Assembly (NCBI GenBank): GCA_036568605.1
Contig: DATCSE010000610.1
Location: 1 to 8,038, forward strand
DNA from: DATCSE01 sp036568605
GTDB lineage: Bacteria; Pseudomonadota; Gammaproteobacteria; Burkholderiales; Burkholderiaceae_C
Reading direction: 5' to 3'
Length of the DNA stretch: 8,038 bases
This document shows positions 1 to 6,332 of the stretch, in pieces. The notes below the pieces were generated by a model. The model was not told the DNA's origin, searched no databases, and saw only the letters and a list, made by a program, of their open reading frames with translations. How positions within the stretch are numbered: the first letter of the stretch is position 1; each line of letters opens with the position of its first letter. A program made the position numbers and the translations under genes.

Positions 1-119
1 GCCGCTGCGACTACCGCGACCCCGCGCGCTTCGCCGAGCAGGCGACGGCGCTGCCCGACGGCGATCGCTGGCAGCCCGAGGCGTTGACCGCCGAGCGGCT
101 GCTGCAAGCGCTGCGCTGA
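1..119 (+). CDS. C-terminal end of an unidentified protein (partial)
   Basis: An open frame with complete codons from base 3 runs into the window from the left and stops at TGA 117-119. The 38 visible residues begin RCDYRDPARFAEQA and end in TAERLLQALR, which looks like an amphipathic C-terminal helix. The codons have the strong third-position G/C preference of the genes next door, so the frame is probably real. The gene converges on the minus-strand glycan cluster. It could be another glycan gene such as a glycosyltransferase, but nothing visible proves a family and no function is assigned. Confidence 0.6.
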   Translation, partial: RCDYRDPARFAEQATALPDGDRWQPEALTAERLLQALR

Positions 120-124
120 AGATT

Positions 125-145
125 CCCTCTCCCTCTGGGAGAGGG
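125..145. repeat. REP-like palindromic hairpin, copy 1
   Basis: A perfect 9-bp inverted repeat: CCCTCTCCC at 125-133, loop TCT, GGGAGAGGG at 137-145. It starts 5 bases after the stop codon of the leftmost gene. The same core recurs twice more in the next 150 bases. Hairpins with this CCCTCTCCC/GGGAGAGGG core are familiar dispersed intergenic repeats in GC-rich proteobacterial genomes. There is no T-tract, so it is not a standard intrinsic terminator, but it may stabilise the 3' end of the mRNA or stop transcription in another way. Confidence 0.75.
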
Positions 146-181
146 AGATGGTCTCAGGCCGCGCAGGCGCTGCCGAATGTT

Positions 182-214
182 CCCTCTCCCTCTGGGAGAG
201 GGTTAGGGTGAGGG
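182..214 (+). repeat. REP-like hairpin with TTAGGGTGAGGG tail, copy 2
   Basis: The same 9-bp stem as copy 1 (182-190 and 194-202, loop TCT), followed by the tail TTAGGGTGAGGG at 203-214. This is the fuller form of the element. The reverse complement of this copy matches copy 3 (259-291) with only a few mismatches, so copies 2 and 3 form a head-to-head pair about 33 bp long on each side with 44 bases between. A transcript across both could fold into one large hairpin. Confidence 0.75.
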
Positions 215-258
215 CCAACGAGTTGCGCAAACTTCGCGAGGCGGGCGGTCCTTGCTCG

Positions 259-306
259 CCCTCACCCCAGCCCTCTCCCAGAGGGAGAGGGGAAGAAGAG
301 GGTGAG
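259..306 (-). repeat. REP-like hairpin, inverted copy 3, with extended outer stem
   Basis: On the plus strand this reads CCCTCACCCCAG (259-270), then CCCTCTCCC (271-279), AGA, GGGAGAGGG (283-291). It is the inverted form of copy 2. A second pair of arms, CTCACCC at 261-267 and GGGTGAG at 300-306, encloses the core, so the RNA can form a two-tier hairpin. It begins 5 bases past the stop of the minus-strand cytidylyltransferase gene, where an operon-end structure would be expected. No T-tract follows on the minus strand, so a role in 3'-end protection or transcription stopping is inferred only. Confidence 0.7.
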
Positions 307-311
307 CAGTT

Positions 312-743
312 TCAGGCCGCGGCGACGGCGGGGCCGCGCAGGCGCTCCAGCGTCGCGTTGATCAGCGTCGACGAGGTCGTCTTCGTGTACGGGAAGTAGA
401 CGATGCGCACGCCGCGCTCGCCGAACTCGGCATCCAGCGACTTCCAGCGGTCGTTCTGGTACCAGTCGTCGCCGACGAACATCACGTTGAACTTGTAGCG
501 CTGCCAGGCATCGAGTTTGTCCATCGTGAACTGCGGAACCGCGAGATCCACGTACGAGCAGGCGCGCACGATCTCGATGCGTTCGTCGAACGGGATCACT
601 GCGCGCTTGTTCTTGTACAGCACCAGGTCGTCGACCGTGACGCCGACGATCAGCCGGTCGCACAGCGACTTCGCGTTGCGCAGCAGGTTCACGTGGCCGA
701 TGTGGAACAGGTCGAACACGCCGGTGGTATAGCCTAGGACCAT
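312..743 (-). CDS. tagD: Glycerol-3-phosphate cytidylyltransferase (TagD-like)
   Basis: This 143-residue cytosolic enzyme is predicted to join CTP and sn-glycerol 3-phosphate into CDP-glycerol and pyrophosphate. It has the nucleotidyltransferase fold signatures: GVFDLFHIGH at residues 8-17, including the HIGH motif (14-17) that binds CTP phosphates, and the late motif KTTSSTLI at 121-128, which stands where the family has RTxGISTT/RTxSSTLI. The length is close to the roughly 130 residues usual for TagD. ATG 743-741 is preceded by AAGGA (750-754) at 6 nt spacing, inside the end of asnB; the two genes overlap by 10 bases, so translation is probably coupled. It is the last gene of the operon. 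The CDP-glycerol would feed the glycerophosphotransferase encoded two genes upstream. Related cytidylyltransferases use other substrates (ethanolamine phosphate, FAD precursors), but the neighbouring CDP-glycerol-type transferase favours glycerol 3-phosphate. Confidence 0.88.
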   Translation of the reverse strand: MVLGYTTGVFDLFHIGHVNLLRNAKSLCDRLIVGVTVDDLVLYKNKRAVIPFDERIEIVRACSYVDLAVPQFTMDKLDAWQRYKFNVMFVGDDWYQNDRWKSLDAEFGERGVRIVYFPYTKTTSSTLINATLERLRGPAVAAA

Positions 744-2275
744 GCGAGTTCCTTCAGCATCAGGTCTTGAAAGCCCCGGTACTCGTCGTAGCGGGTCATG
801 CGGGGGTTCGGCGTCGCGCTGAAGCCGATCTTGGCGCGCGCGAGCGGGCCGACGAGGCCGATGCGCTCGAGCAGGCGGCGCAGCGGCAGCTTGCTGGCGC
901 TGGCATCGAGGCGGTGTGCCGGCGCCGCGCGGTAGCACAACGCGACCAGGCGGCGGTCGGCGAACGGCACGCGCGCTTCCTTGGACGCGGCCATCGCCGC
1001 GAAGTCCATGCGGCGCAGCAGCCCGGGCAGGTGCACCGTGAAGAAGAAGTCCTCGACGAAGTCGATCGTGCGCGCGCCTTCGGAAAGCCGACCGAGCAGC
1101 TCCAGCAGGCGCGGCGTCGGCGCCTGCGTGTCGCTGTAGCCGTAGCGCGCGAGGAAGGCGTGCAGGTCGGGCTGCGGCGTCTCGAGCGCCCAGCGGTAGA
1201 TGCGGTCGTAGCCGAACAGCAGCTCGTCCGCGCCTTCGCCGGTCAGCACGACCTTCTCGTCCTCGCCCATCGCGCTGCAGACCGCGTGGATCAGCCCTTC
1301 GTTCGGCACCGCGAGCGGCTCGCCGCGCAGCCGCACGAGCGCGCGCCAGCGCTCGGCCAGCGCAGCCTCCGCGACGTCCACGGTGCGCAGCTCGCGGCCG
1401 AGTTGCCGCGCGGTGTCGGCCGCGCCGTCGAATTCGTTGGCCGTCGGCAGGCCGACCGAGTAGGCGCGCGCTGTCCGCGACAGCGCCATCACGACCGCGC
1501 TGTCGATGCCGCCGCTGAGCAGCGCGACGTTGGCCACATCGCTGATCTCGTGTTCGCGCACGACCTCGCGCAAGCAGTCCTCGAAGCGCACCGGGTCGAA
1601 CGCGTCGTTGTCGCGGTGGGTCGCCAGCGACCACAGGCGCGTGCTGCTGCCGTCGCTGCGCAGCAGCGTGCCCGGCAGAAGCTCGTGCACGCCGACGAAG
1701 AAGCTCGCGCCCGGCACCGGCCGGCGGATCAGCCGCCATTCGGCGACCGACTGCGCATCGACCGGCGCGGCGATCGCCGCGGCGACCACCGCCGGCTCGG
1801 ACGCGATCACCGTCAGCGCGGTGCTGCGGTGCAGGTACAGCGGCTTGATGCCGAGTGCATCGCGCGCGGCGATCCAGCGGTGCGTCTGCGCATCGTGGAT
1901 CACGAACGCGTACATGCCCTCCAGCTCTTCGAGGAAACTCTCGCCGAGCCGCTGGTAGCCGGCCAGCAGCGTCTCGGTGTCCGACTCGGTCGCGGTGACC
2001 AGGCCGTGCCGGCGGCGCAGCGCGCGGAAGTTGTAGATTTCGCCGTTGAAGACGATGGTGTAGCGGCCATCGGCCGAGCGCATGGGCTGGTCGGAACGCG
2101 GCGCCGGGTCGATGATCGCGAGCCGGTTGTGGCCCAGGTGCACGCGGCCGTCGTCCAGGCTCACGAGCCGCATCGCATCGGGGCCGCGCCAGCGCTGGCG
2201 CTCGAGCAGTCGCGTCGCGGCGGCGGCATCGAGCCGGCCGGGGTCGGCCTGCTCGACGAAGAGGATGCCGCACAT
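734..2275 (-). CDS. asnB: Asparagine synthetase (glutamine-hydrolysing) family amidotransferase
   Basis: A 513-residue two-domain protein. The N-terminal class II glutamine amidotransferase domain begins MCGILFVEQ, so Cys2 becomes the catalytic N-terminal nucleophile; HNRLAIIDP (49-57) and FNGEIYN (76-82) match the glutamine pocket. The C-terminal synthetase domain has the ATP PP-loop SGGIDS (254-259), GEGADELLFGY (346-356) and KEARVPFAD (432-440). It would move glutamine-derived ammonia to an adenylated carboxylate. The family makes asparagine, but members in glycan clusters can instead amidate sugar acids, as proposed for WbpS in Pseudomonas O-antigen synthesis. The genomic setting makes that role plausible here; the sequence alone does not decide. 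ATG 2275-2273 lies 18 bases after the upstream gene and has no clear Shine-Dalgarno, which suggests translational coupling. The stop TAG (736-734) lies inside the start of tagD. Confidence 0.88.
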   Translation of the reverse strand: MCGILFVEQADPGRLDAAAATRLLERQRWRGPDAMRLVSLDDGRVHLGHNRLAIIDPAPRSDQPMRSADGRYTIVFNGEIYNFRALRRRHGLVTATESDTETLLAGYQRLGESFLEELEGMYAFVIHDAQTHRWIAARDALGIKPLYLHRSTALTVIASEPAVVAAAIAAPVDAQSVAEWRLIRRPVPGASFFVGVHELLPGTLLRSDGSSTRLWSLATHRDNDAFDPVRFEDCLREVVREHEISDVANVALLSGGIDSAVVMALSRTARAYSVGLPTANEFDGAADTARQLGRELRTVDVAEAALAERWRALVRLRGEPLAVPNEGLIHAVCSAMGEDEKVVLTGEGADELLFGYDRIYRWALETPQPDLHAFLARYGYSDTQAPTPRLLELLGRLSEGARTIDFVEDFFFTVHLPGLLRRMDFAAMAASKEARVPFADRRLVALCYRAAPAHRLDASASKLPLRRLLERIGLVGPLARAKIGFSATPNPRMTRYDEYRGFQDLMLKELAWS

Positions 2276-2293
2276 GCCGCGCTCGCTCGCGTC

Positions 2294-3742
2294 TCAGCTC
2301 GCCGTCGTGGCCGCCGGCAGCGCGAGCGCCAGCTCGTCTTCGATCAGGGCCAGCACGCGTTCGGCGGCGCGCCCATCGGCATGGTCGAACAACCGCGTGC
2401 GCAGCTCGGCGCGGGCCGCGGCGTACGGCGCATCGAGCGTCGCGGGATCGGCCTCCAGCGCACGCAGCAGCGCGACCAGGCTGTCGCACTCCGCGCCGGG
2501 CAGCTGCGCGACCTTCGCGTCGTACAGCGGCCGCGATTCGGCGACGTACTGCTGATGATCGGGGCGGTAGAACAGCATCGGCTGGTCCAGCGGCAGGAAG
2601 TCGAACATCAGCGACGAGTAGTCGGTGATCATCAGGTCGACCTCGCGCAGCAGCGGGTACAGGTCGCTGTGCTCGCGCACGAACTGCACGTCGGGGTAGC
2701 GCTGGCTCAACGCGGCCTGCTCGCGCTGGTCCAGCGGGTGCAGGTTCACGAGCAGGCGGTCGCCGCGCTGCGCGAGCGAGCGCGCGATCGCGTCCAGGCC
2801 GACGCCGTACAGCCAGGTGCCCAGCGCCTTGTCGCGGAAGGTCGGCGCGTACAGCACCGCGCGGCCGCCGGCAGCTCGGGCCTCGCGTGCCGCCTGCAGC
2901 GCGTCGAGATCCACGTTCAGCAGGTCGCGCTCGGTCGGCGTGCGCAGCAGCACGTCGCTGCGCGGGTAGCCGATCGCGCCATAGCGGTCGAACGCGAACC
3001 AGCGGCGCCATTCGGCCTCCGCCGCCGCGCTGCTGCCGACGAAGGCCGCATAGCGCCCGCACGAGGCGAACGCCTGCGCGAGGAACGGCGTCATGCCGCG
3101 CAGGTCGGCCGGGAAGCGCAGCGCGACCTCCTTGATCGAGATGCCGTGCCACAGCTGCACCCAGCGCGCGCCGGCGAACAGCGCCGGGGCATACGGGTTC
3201 GGGTGGTACGCGGCCGGGAAGAAATGGTCGGCGATCACCAGCACCGCGGCGCGCTGCGCGACCAGGAAGTGCTCGTGCGTCCACGCGCGCCAGTCGCTCG
3301 GCAGGCACGGGGCGCCCAGCGATTGCACCAGCGCTTCCTGCTTCGCATCGGGCGGCAGGTACCAGCATTCGTAGTCGGCCTCGGACGCGCGCTCCAGCGC
3401 CGCGAGCCATGCGTACTTCAGGTTGTCGCCGAAATGCCAGCGGCCGACGAAGACCACCGTGCGCGACTTCGGCGCCATGCGCGACATCTCGGCCAGCGCG
3501 CGGTTGCTGCGCTCCAGGTCCAGGTCCTGCGAGACGCGCTGCAGGTCGCGGCTCAGCGCGAGCAGCCGGTCGGCCTGGCGCTCGAGCGACTCGACCCGGC
3601 GCGTCAGCGGCGCGAGCTGATCGTTCTGCAGCCCGAGCATGCCCGAGACGAGCCCGTCGACCGCCTGCGAAACCTCGCCGCGGAACGCCGCGATGTCGTC
3701 GTGCAGGTCGGCCAGCGAACGCTCGTCGAGCATCGCGCTCAT
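2294..3742 (-). CDS. CDP-glycerol glycerophosphotransferase family protein with N-terminal coiled coil
   Basis: A 482-residue protein of the TagB/TagF family (Glyphos_transf), predicted to transfer glycerol phosphate from CDP-glycerol to a glycan at the inner face of the inner membrane. Family landmarks are WHGIS (198-202, with the likely catalytic His199), YAPTFRD (299-305), LHP (334-336), ITDYSSLMFDF (372-382) and DHADGRAAERV (453-463). Residues 5-85 are charged and heptad-like, suggesting a coiled coil that may mediate oligomerisation or membrane/partner contact. No transmembrane segment is evident. The ATG at 3742 overlaps the upstream stop as ATGA. AGGA lies only 3 nt before it, so reinitiation is likely; an in-frame ATG at 3733 (MLDERSL) is an alternative start. 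With tagD in the same operon, donor and transferase are encoded together. The family also includes ribitol-phosphate transferases, so the exact donor is inferred. Confidence 0.87.
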   Translation of the reverse strand: MSAMLDERSLADLHDDIAAFRGEVSQAVDGLVSGMLGLQNDQLAPLTRRVESLERQADRLLALSRDLQRVSQDLDLERSNRALAEMSRMAPKSRTVVFVGRWHFGDNLKYAWLAALERASEADYECWYLPPDAKQEALVQSLGAPCLPSDWRAWTHEHFLVAQRAAVLVIADHFFPAAYHPNPYAPALFAGARWVQLWHGISIKEVALRFPADLRGMTPFLAQAFASCGRYAAFVGSSAAAEAEWRRWFAFDRYGAIGYPRSDVLLRTPTERDLLNVDLDALQAAREARAAGGRAVLYAPTFRDKALGTWLYGVGLDAIARSLAQRGDRLLVNLHPLDQREQAALSQRYPDVQFVREHSDLYPLLREVDLMITDYSSLMFDFLPLDQPMLFYRPDHQQYVAESRPLYDAKVAQLPGAECDSLVALLRALEADPATLDAPYAAARAELRTRLFDHADGRAAERVLALIEDELALALPAATTAS

Positions 3743-4737
3743 TGTTCCTGCGCGGCCGCGAACGCAGCGGGCATGCCGTCTTCGCTGACCTCCGGCTCGG
3801 GCGGCTTCGGGAATCGGATGCCGGCGTGCGCGAGCGTGCGGTTCAGCACCAGGCGCAGCATCGCGCGCGGGTAGCGCGCCTGGCCGAACTCGCCGCCGGC
3901 CCAGTAGTTGAAATGGTTGCTCAGGTAGCGCGTGAGCTGCAGCGCGGTCAGCTGCAGGCCGTTGCACGACTTGATCACGTGCTTGAGCATCTCGTTGATC
4001 TCGTGCGGCGTGCTGCCGATGCAGATCGGGTCGCCGCTCTGCAGCAGCCCGGCGAGATTGACCTGGAAGTCCGCCGGCGTCTCGACCAGATGGCGCGCCG
4101 AGCACAGCCAGTCCTCGTGCGCAGGCGCGAGGCCGGCCTTCTTGCTGAACAGGTAGTTCGGGCCGCCGACCGGCCGCGTGTGCTTGACCGGCGTGTCGTC
4201 GATGATCGCGATGCGACCGATCTCGCTGAAGCGCGGCCACAGCGCGTCCAGCCCGTAGCCGCTGATGTTGCCGGCCAGCGTGTGGAACACGCGCGCCAGC
4301 ATGTCGGTGCTGAGCACCGGGGCCATGATCTCGACGAAGTTCGTGAACCGGACCTGGAACGCCGTGTGCTGCAGCGTGGTCGCGTGCGTGAAGTACGAGT
4401 CGCGGGTCAGCGCCGGTTGCGCCAGTTCGAGCCGCAGGTCATCGCAGATCGCGAACATGCGCGAGACGTCCTCGGGCACGCACAGCAGGTCGTCGTCCGG
4501 CAGCCAGACGTACTTGTACTTCTGGATCGTGTCCCAATGCGCGACCAGCGTCTGCTCCAGGCCCGGCCACTTCGCGCCCTTCTGCAGGTGCACGAACGCG
4601 GCGCCCTCGGCCATCGCCGGCGGCTGGTCGCCGAACCACGACAGCGCATAGTCGAAGTTCTGCTCGGCCAGACGCTGGACCGCGTGCGGATGCAGGGAGC
4701 TGGGGCCGGCGCGGAACAGGGCGAGGTAAGGTTTCAT
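3739..4737 (-). CDS. DUF707-like putative glycosyltransferase
   Basis: A 332-residue soluble protein with no signal peptide. The sequence YVWLPDDDLLC (76-86) places an acidic DDD after a hydrophobic strand, as in GT-A glycosyltransferases that bind a metal and a nucleotide sugar. Further on, SGYGLDALWP (159-168) and IIDDTPVKHTRP (178-189) resemble the conserved G[WY]GLD block and the later 'iD...H' block of DUF707 proteins. I assign it as DUF707-like from these motifs, by memory of the family and not by search. It probably adds a sugar to the glycan, possibly galactofuranose given glf next door, but neither donor nor acceptor can be read from the sequence. Start ATG 4737 has a good Shine-Dalgarno, AAGGA (4746-4750), at 8 nt. 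The stop overlaps the next gene by 4 bases (ATGA). A 145-base gap separates it from glf. Confidence 0.72.
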   Translation of the reverse strand: MKPYLALFRAGPSSLHPHAVQRLAEQNFDYALSWFGDQPPAMAEGAAFVHLQKGAKWPGLEQTLVAHWDTIQKYKYVWLPDDDLLCVPEDVSRMFAICDDLRLELAQPALTRDSYFTHATTLQHTAFQVRFTNFVEIMAPVLSTDMLARVFHTLAGNISGYGLDALWPRFSEIGRIAIIDDTPVKHTRPVGGPNYLFSKKAGLAPAHEDWLCSARHLVETPADFQVNLAGLLQSGDPICIGSTPHEINEMLKHVIKSCNGLQLTALQLTRYLSNHFNYWAGGEFGQARYPRAMLRLVLNRTLAHAGIRFPKPPEPEVSEDGMPAAFAAAQEQ

Positions 4738-4745
4738 CGATGCGA

Positions 4746-4750
4746 TCCTT
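4746..4750 (-). promoter_or_regulatory. Ribosome binding site of the DUF707-like gene
   Basis: AAGGA on the minus strand, 8 nt before ATG 4737. It fixes the start of the DUF707-like gene, and it is the clearest ribosome binding site in the four-gene coupled block, so it may set the translation rate of the genes that follow. Confidence 0.7.
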
Positions 4751-4814
4751 GGAGGGCCACGCTGGGCTGTGGCGGCAAGACCAGTCTAGGCAGCGCCGGC
4801 GCGTGCGATGGTGC

Positions 4815-4837
4815 GATAAAGGGGCGCAAGGGCACCC
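4815..4837 (-). terminator. Weak hairpin with short U-rich tail downstream of glf
   Basis: On the minus strand GGGTGC (4837-4832), loop CCTT, GCGCCC (4827-4822; one G-U pair), followed by CTTTATC. It lies about 45 bases past the glf stop in the 145-base gap before the DUF707-like gene. The tail is short, so it may act as a partial terminator lowering expression of the downstream genes relative to glf. I see no convincing second promoter in this gap, only a poor TAGACT -10-like hexamer. Confidence 0.3.
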
Positions 4838-4882
4838 ATCTCCGCTCCCACGCTGGGCAAGTTCGGGCCGCTTCGGGCGGGC

Positions 4883-6040
4883 TCAGGTCAGCTCGGCCAG
4901 GCGCGATGCGCGCGCGATCCGCGCGGCGCAGAGGATGTCGGCGTGGTCGTCTATCACCTTGCGGCTCATCGTCAGCGCGGCGCCCACCACCTGGTCCATG
5001 TTGTAGTAGCGGTACTGGGCGAGCCTGCCGATGAAGTACACGTCGCTCTCGGTCTCGGCCAGCGCCTCGTAGCGCTTGAACAGCGCCTCGTTGGCCGGGT
5101 TCGGGATCGGGTAGTACGGGTCGCCGTCGGCCGTCGGGTACTCGCGCACGATCGAGGTGCCGCCGTGGTCCTGGCCGGTCAGGTGCTTGAACTCGGTGAT
5201 CCGGGTGTAGGCGTGGTCGTTCGGGAAGTTGACCGTGCCGACCGCCTGGTACTGCGGCGTCGCGGCCAGGTGCTCGTGCTCGAAGCGCAGCGAGCGGTAC
5301 GGCAGGCGGCCGTAGCGGTGGCCGTAGTACTCGTCGATCGGGCCGGTGAAGACGGTGCTGCGGCAGTCGGCGCTGGAGACGATCTGCGCATAGGCGATGC
5401 CGGTGCGCACCTCGATCTTCGGATGGTCCAGCATGCGCTCGAACATCGCGGTGTAGCCGTGCAGCGGCATCGCCTGATGGCGGTCGGTGAAGTAGCGGTC
5501 GTCGTCGTTGGTGCGGGTCGGGATGCGCGCGGCGACGCCGCCGCTGAGCTCGGACAGCTCCAGCCCCCACTGCTTGCGCGTGTAGCCGCGGAAGAACTTG
5601 TCGCACAGGTCGGGGCCGACCGAGTTCAGCACCACGTCTTCCGAGGTCTTGATCGGGTCGCGCGGCTCGCGCACGCGCTCGAGGAACTCGGCGACGCCGG
5701 CCTCGTCGAGCGCCAGCCCGTACAGCGCGTTGATCGTCGTGCGGTTGATCGGCAGCGGGTAGGCGCGAGCGCTGCGTGCGTCGGGCACCGCGAGGACGCG
5801 GTGCTCGTACGGCCGCCATTCGGTGAAGCGCGACAGGTACTCGAACACCTTGTCGCTGTTCGTGTGGAAGATGTGCGGGCCGTACTCGTGGATCAGCACG
5901 CCGTTCGCGTCGAGCCGGTCGTAGGCGTTGCCGCCGATGTGCGGCCGCTTGTCGATGACGAGGACCTTGAGGCCGGCGTCGGCCAGCTCTCTTGCGCACA
6001 CCGCGCCGGCGAAACCGGCGCCCACGATCAGGCAGTCCAT
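4883..6040 (-). CDS. glf: UDP-galactopyranose mutase
   Basis: This 385-residue FAD-dependent cytosolic enzyme interconverts UDP-galactopyranose and UDP-galactofuranose, the donor for galactofuranose-containing glycans. The N-terminus has the dinucleotide-binding motif GAGFAG (7-12) and the FAD-ribose-binding acidic end of strand 2 (VIDKRPHIGGNAYD, 28-41). Further family blocks are EYGPHIFHT (52-60), GYTRKQWG (152-159), ARIPTR (171-176), REYP (299-302) and the C-terminal GRLAQYRYYNMDQVVG (338-353), with the flavin- and substrate-site arginines and tyrosines. The length fits bacterial Glf (about 370-390). ATG 6040 is chosen because GGGAG (6049-6053) sits 8 nt before it and the product then starts right at the FAD fold. 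The frame stays open upstream through a GTG at 6049, which would overlap that Shine-Dalgarno. It is the first gene of the cluster and divergent from flhD. Confidence 0.95.
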   Translation of the reverse strand: MDCLIVGAGFAGAVCARELADAGLKVLVIDKRPHIGGNAYDRLDANGVLIHEYGPHIFHTNSDKVFEYLSRFTEWRPYEHRVLAVPDARSARAYPLPINRTTINALYGLALDEAGVAEFLERVREPRDPIKTSEDVVLNSVGPDLCDKFFRGYTRKQWGLELSELSGGVAARIPTRTNDDDRYFTDRHQAMPLHGYTAMFERMLDHPKIEVRTGIAYAQIVSSADCRSTVFTGPIDEYYGHRYGRLPYRSLRFEHEHLAATPQYQAVGTVNFPNDHAYTRITEFKHLTGQDHGGTSIVREYPTADGDPYYPIPNPANEALFKRYEALAETESDVYFIGRLAQYRYYNMDQVVGAALTMSRKVIDDHADILCAARIARASRLAELT

Positions 6041-6053
6041 TCCCGTCACTCCC

Positions 6054-6067
6054 GGCCCGCACGGGCC
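6054..6067. repeat. Perfect palindrome next to the glf ribosome binding site
   Basis: GGCCCG (6054-6059), CA, CGGGCC (6062-6067) is a 14-base dyad directly adjoining the glf Shine-Dalgarno GGGAG (6049-6053) on its 5' side. In the glf leader it could form a short GC-rich hairpin that affects ribosome access. An operator role is also possible. Confidence 0.4.
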
Positions 6068-6084
6068 ATGTCAAGGTGGCGGGC

Positions 6085-6112
6085 AGTGTAGGAAGCGCTG
6101 CGGCATGGCGAA
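6085..6112 (-). promoter_or_regulatory. Candidate sigma-70 promoter for glf
   Basis: On the minus strand TTCGCC (6112-6107), 16-nt spacer, TACACT (6090-6085). The -10 matches TATAAT at four of six positions. Transcription would start around 6078, giving a leader of about 40 nt containing the palindrome and the Shine-Dalgarno. The 9-mer CTTCCTACA that includes the -10 occurs again 92 bp upstream (6187-6179). This is pattern matching in GC-rich DNA, so support is weak. Confidence 0.3.
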
Positions 6113-6279
6113 GGGCCGAAATACGAGGCAATCGAGGCGCATCTCGGCCTCGGCGCGGTGCGGGCTGCCGGACCCGGCTGTAGGAAGTTGCCTGACAAGG
6201 GTCATGGAAGAACCTGGACTCAAGCGACAGAACCGACCTGATGTCCCCGCCCCGGCCCGATCTTCACAATTCATTGCAC

Positions 6280-6297
6280 GTTGCGACACAACGCAAC
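6280..6297. promoter_or_regulatory. Inverted repeat upstream of flhD
   Basis: GTTGCG (6280-6285), six-base centre ACACAA, CGCAAC (6292-6297): a perfect 6-6-6 dyad ending 35 bases before the flhD start, next to the AT-richest part of the spacer. flhD promoters are classic integration points for regulators (class 1 control), so it could be an operator; if transcribed it would be a hairpin in the flhDC leader. The binding factor is unknown. Confidence 0.4.
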
Positions 6298-6332
6298 CCG
6301 AATCAGCGGAACCCCACAAACCGGAGCAGACG

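Larger units (their letters stand above)
6041..6332. other. Divergent intergenic region between glf and flhD
   Basis: This 292-base spacer carries the 5' control regions of the glycan operon (minus) and flhDC (plus). The frame upstream of flhD is open, but its sequence is not protein-like and the flhD Shine-Dalgarno is at 6323. Visible elements are the glf leader palindrome, a candidate glf promoter, the repeated 9-mer TGTAGGAAG (6087-6095 and 6179-6187), and an 18-base dyad near flhD. The stretch 6261-6291 is locally AT-richer (TCTTCACAATTCATTGCACG), which suits the flhD promoter, but no clean -35/-10 pair can be fixed. Confidence 0.6.

Noticed and set aside
125..291. The three repeats as a CRISPR array
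   Set aside because: The copies are unequal in length, differ in orientation and spacing, and are self-complementary hairpins; there are no cas genes.
148..399. A small 83-codon plus-strand ORF over the hairpins
   Set aside because: Its PSPQPSPRGRGE-type peptide is simply the repeat translated, a common false gene call, and it runs into the end of the cytidylyltransferase gene.
743..3410. Reading the 1032-codon minus-strand frame through as one fusion protein ending in the cytidylyltransferase
   Set aside because: Everything before MVLGYTTG is Arg/Ala-rich out-of-frame translation of asnB and the glycerophosphotransferase gene. A good Shine-Dalgarno at 750-754 marks the real start at 743.
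767..3874. A plus-strand open frame of 1035 codons antisense to the glycan genes
   Set aside because: It is rich in Arg, Ala, Gln and Val with no recognisable domain and lies opposite three genes with clear family motifs. Long antisense frames are expected in DNA of this GC content.
6216..6245. A third sigma-28-like motif (CTCAAGCG...CCGACCTGATG) upstream of flhD
   Set aside because: It has a TCAAG but no GCCGA at the spacing shared by the other two sites, so it is likely chance.
5928..6332. An N-terminal extension of FlhD to 242 residues
   Set aside because: It would overlap the glf coding region on the other strand, has no family similarity, and the flhD start at 6333 has a proper ribosome site.
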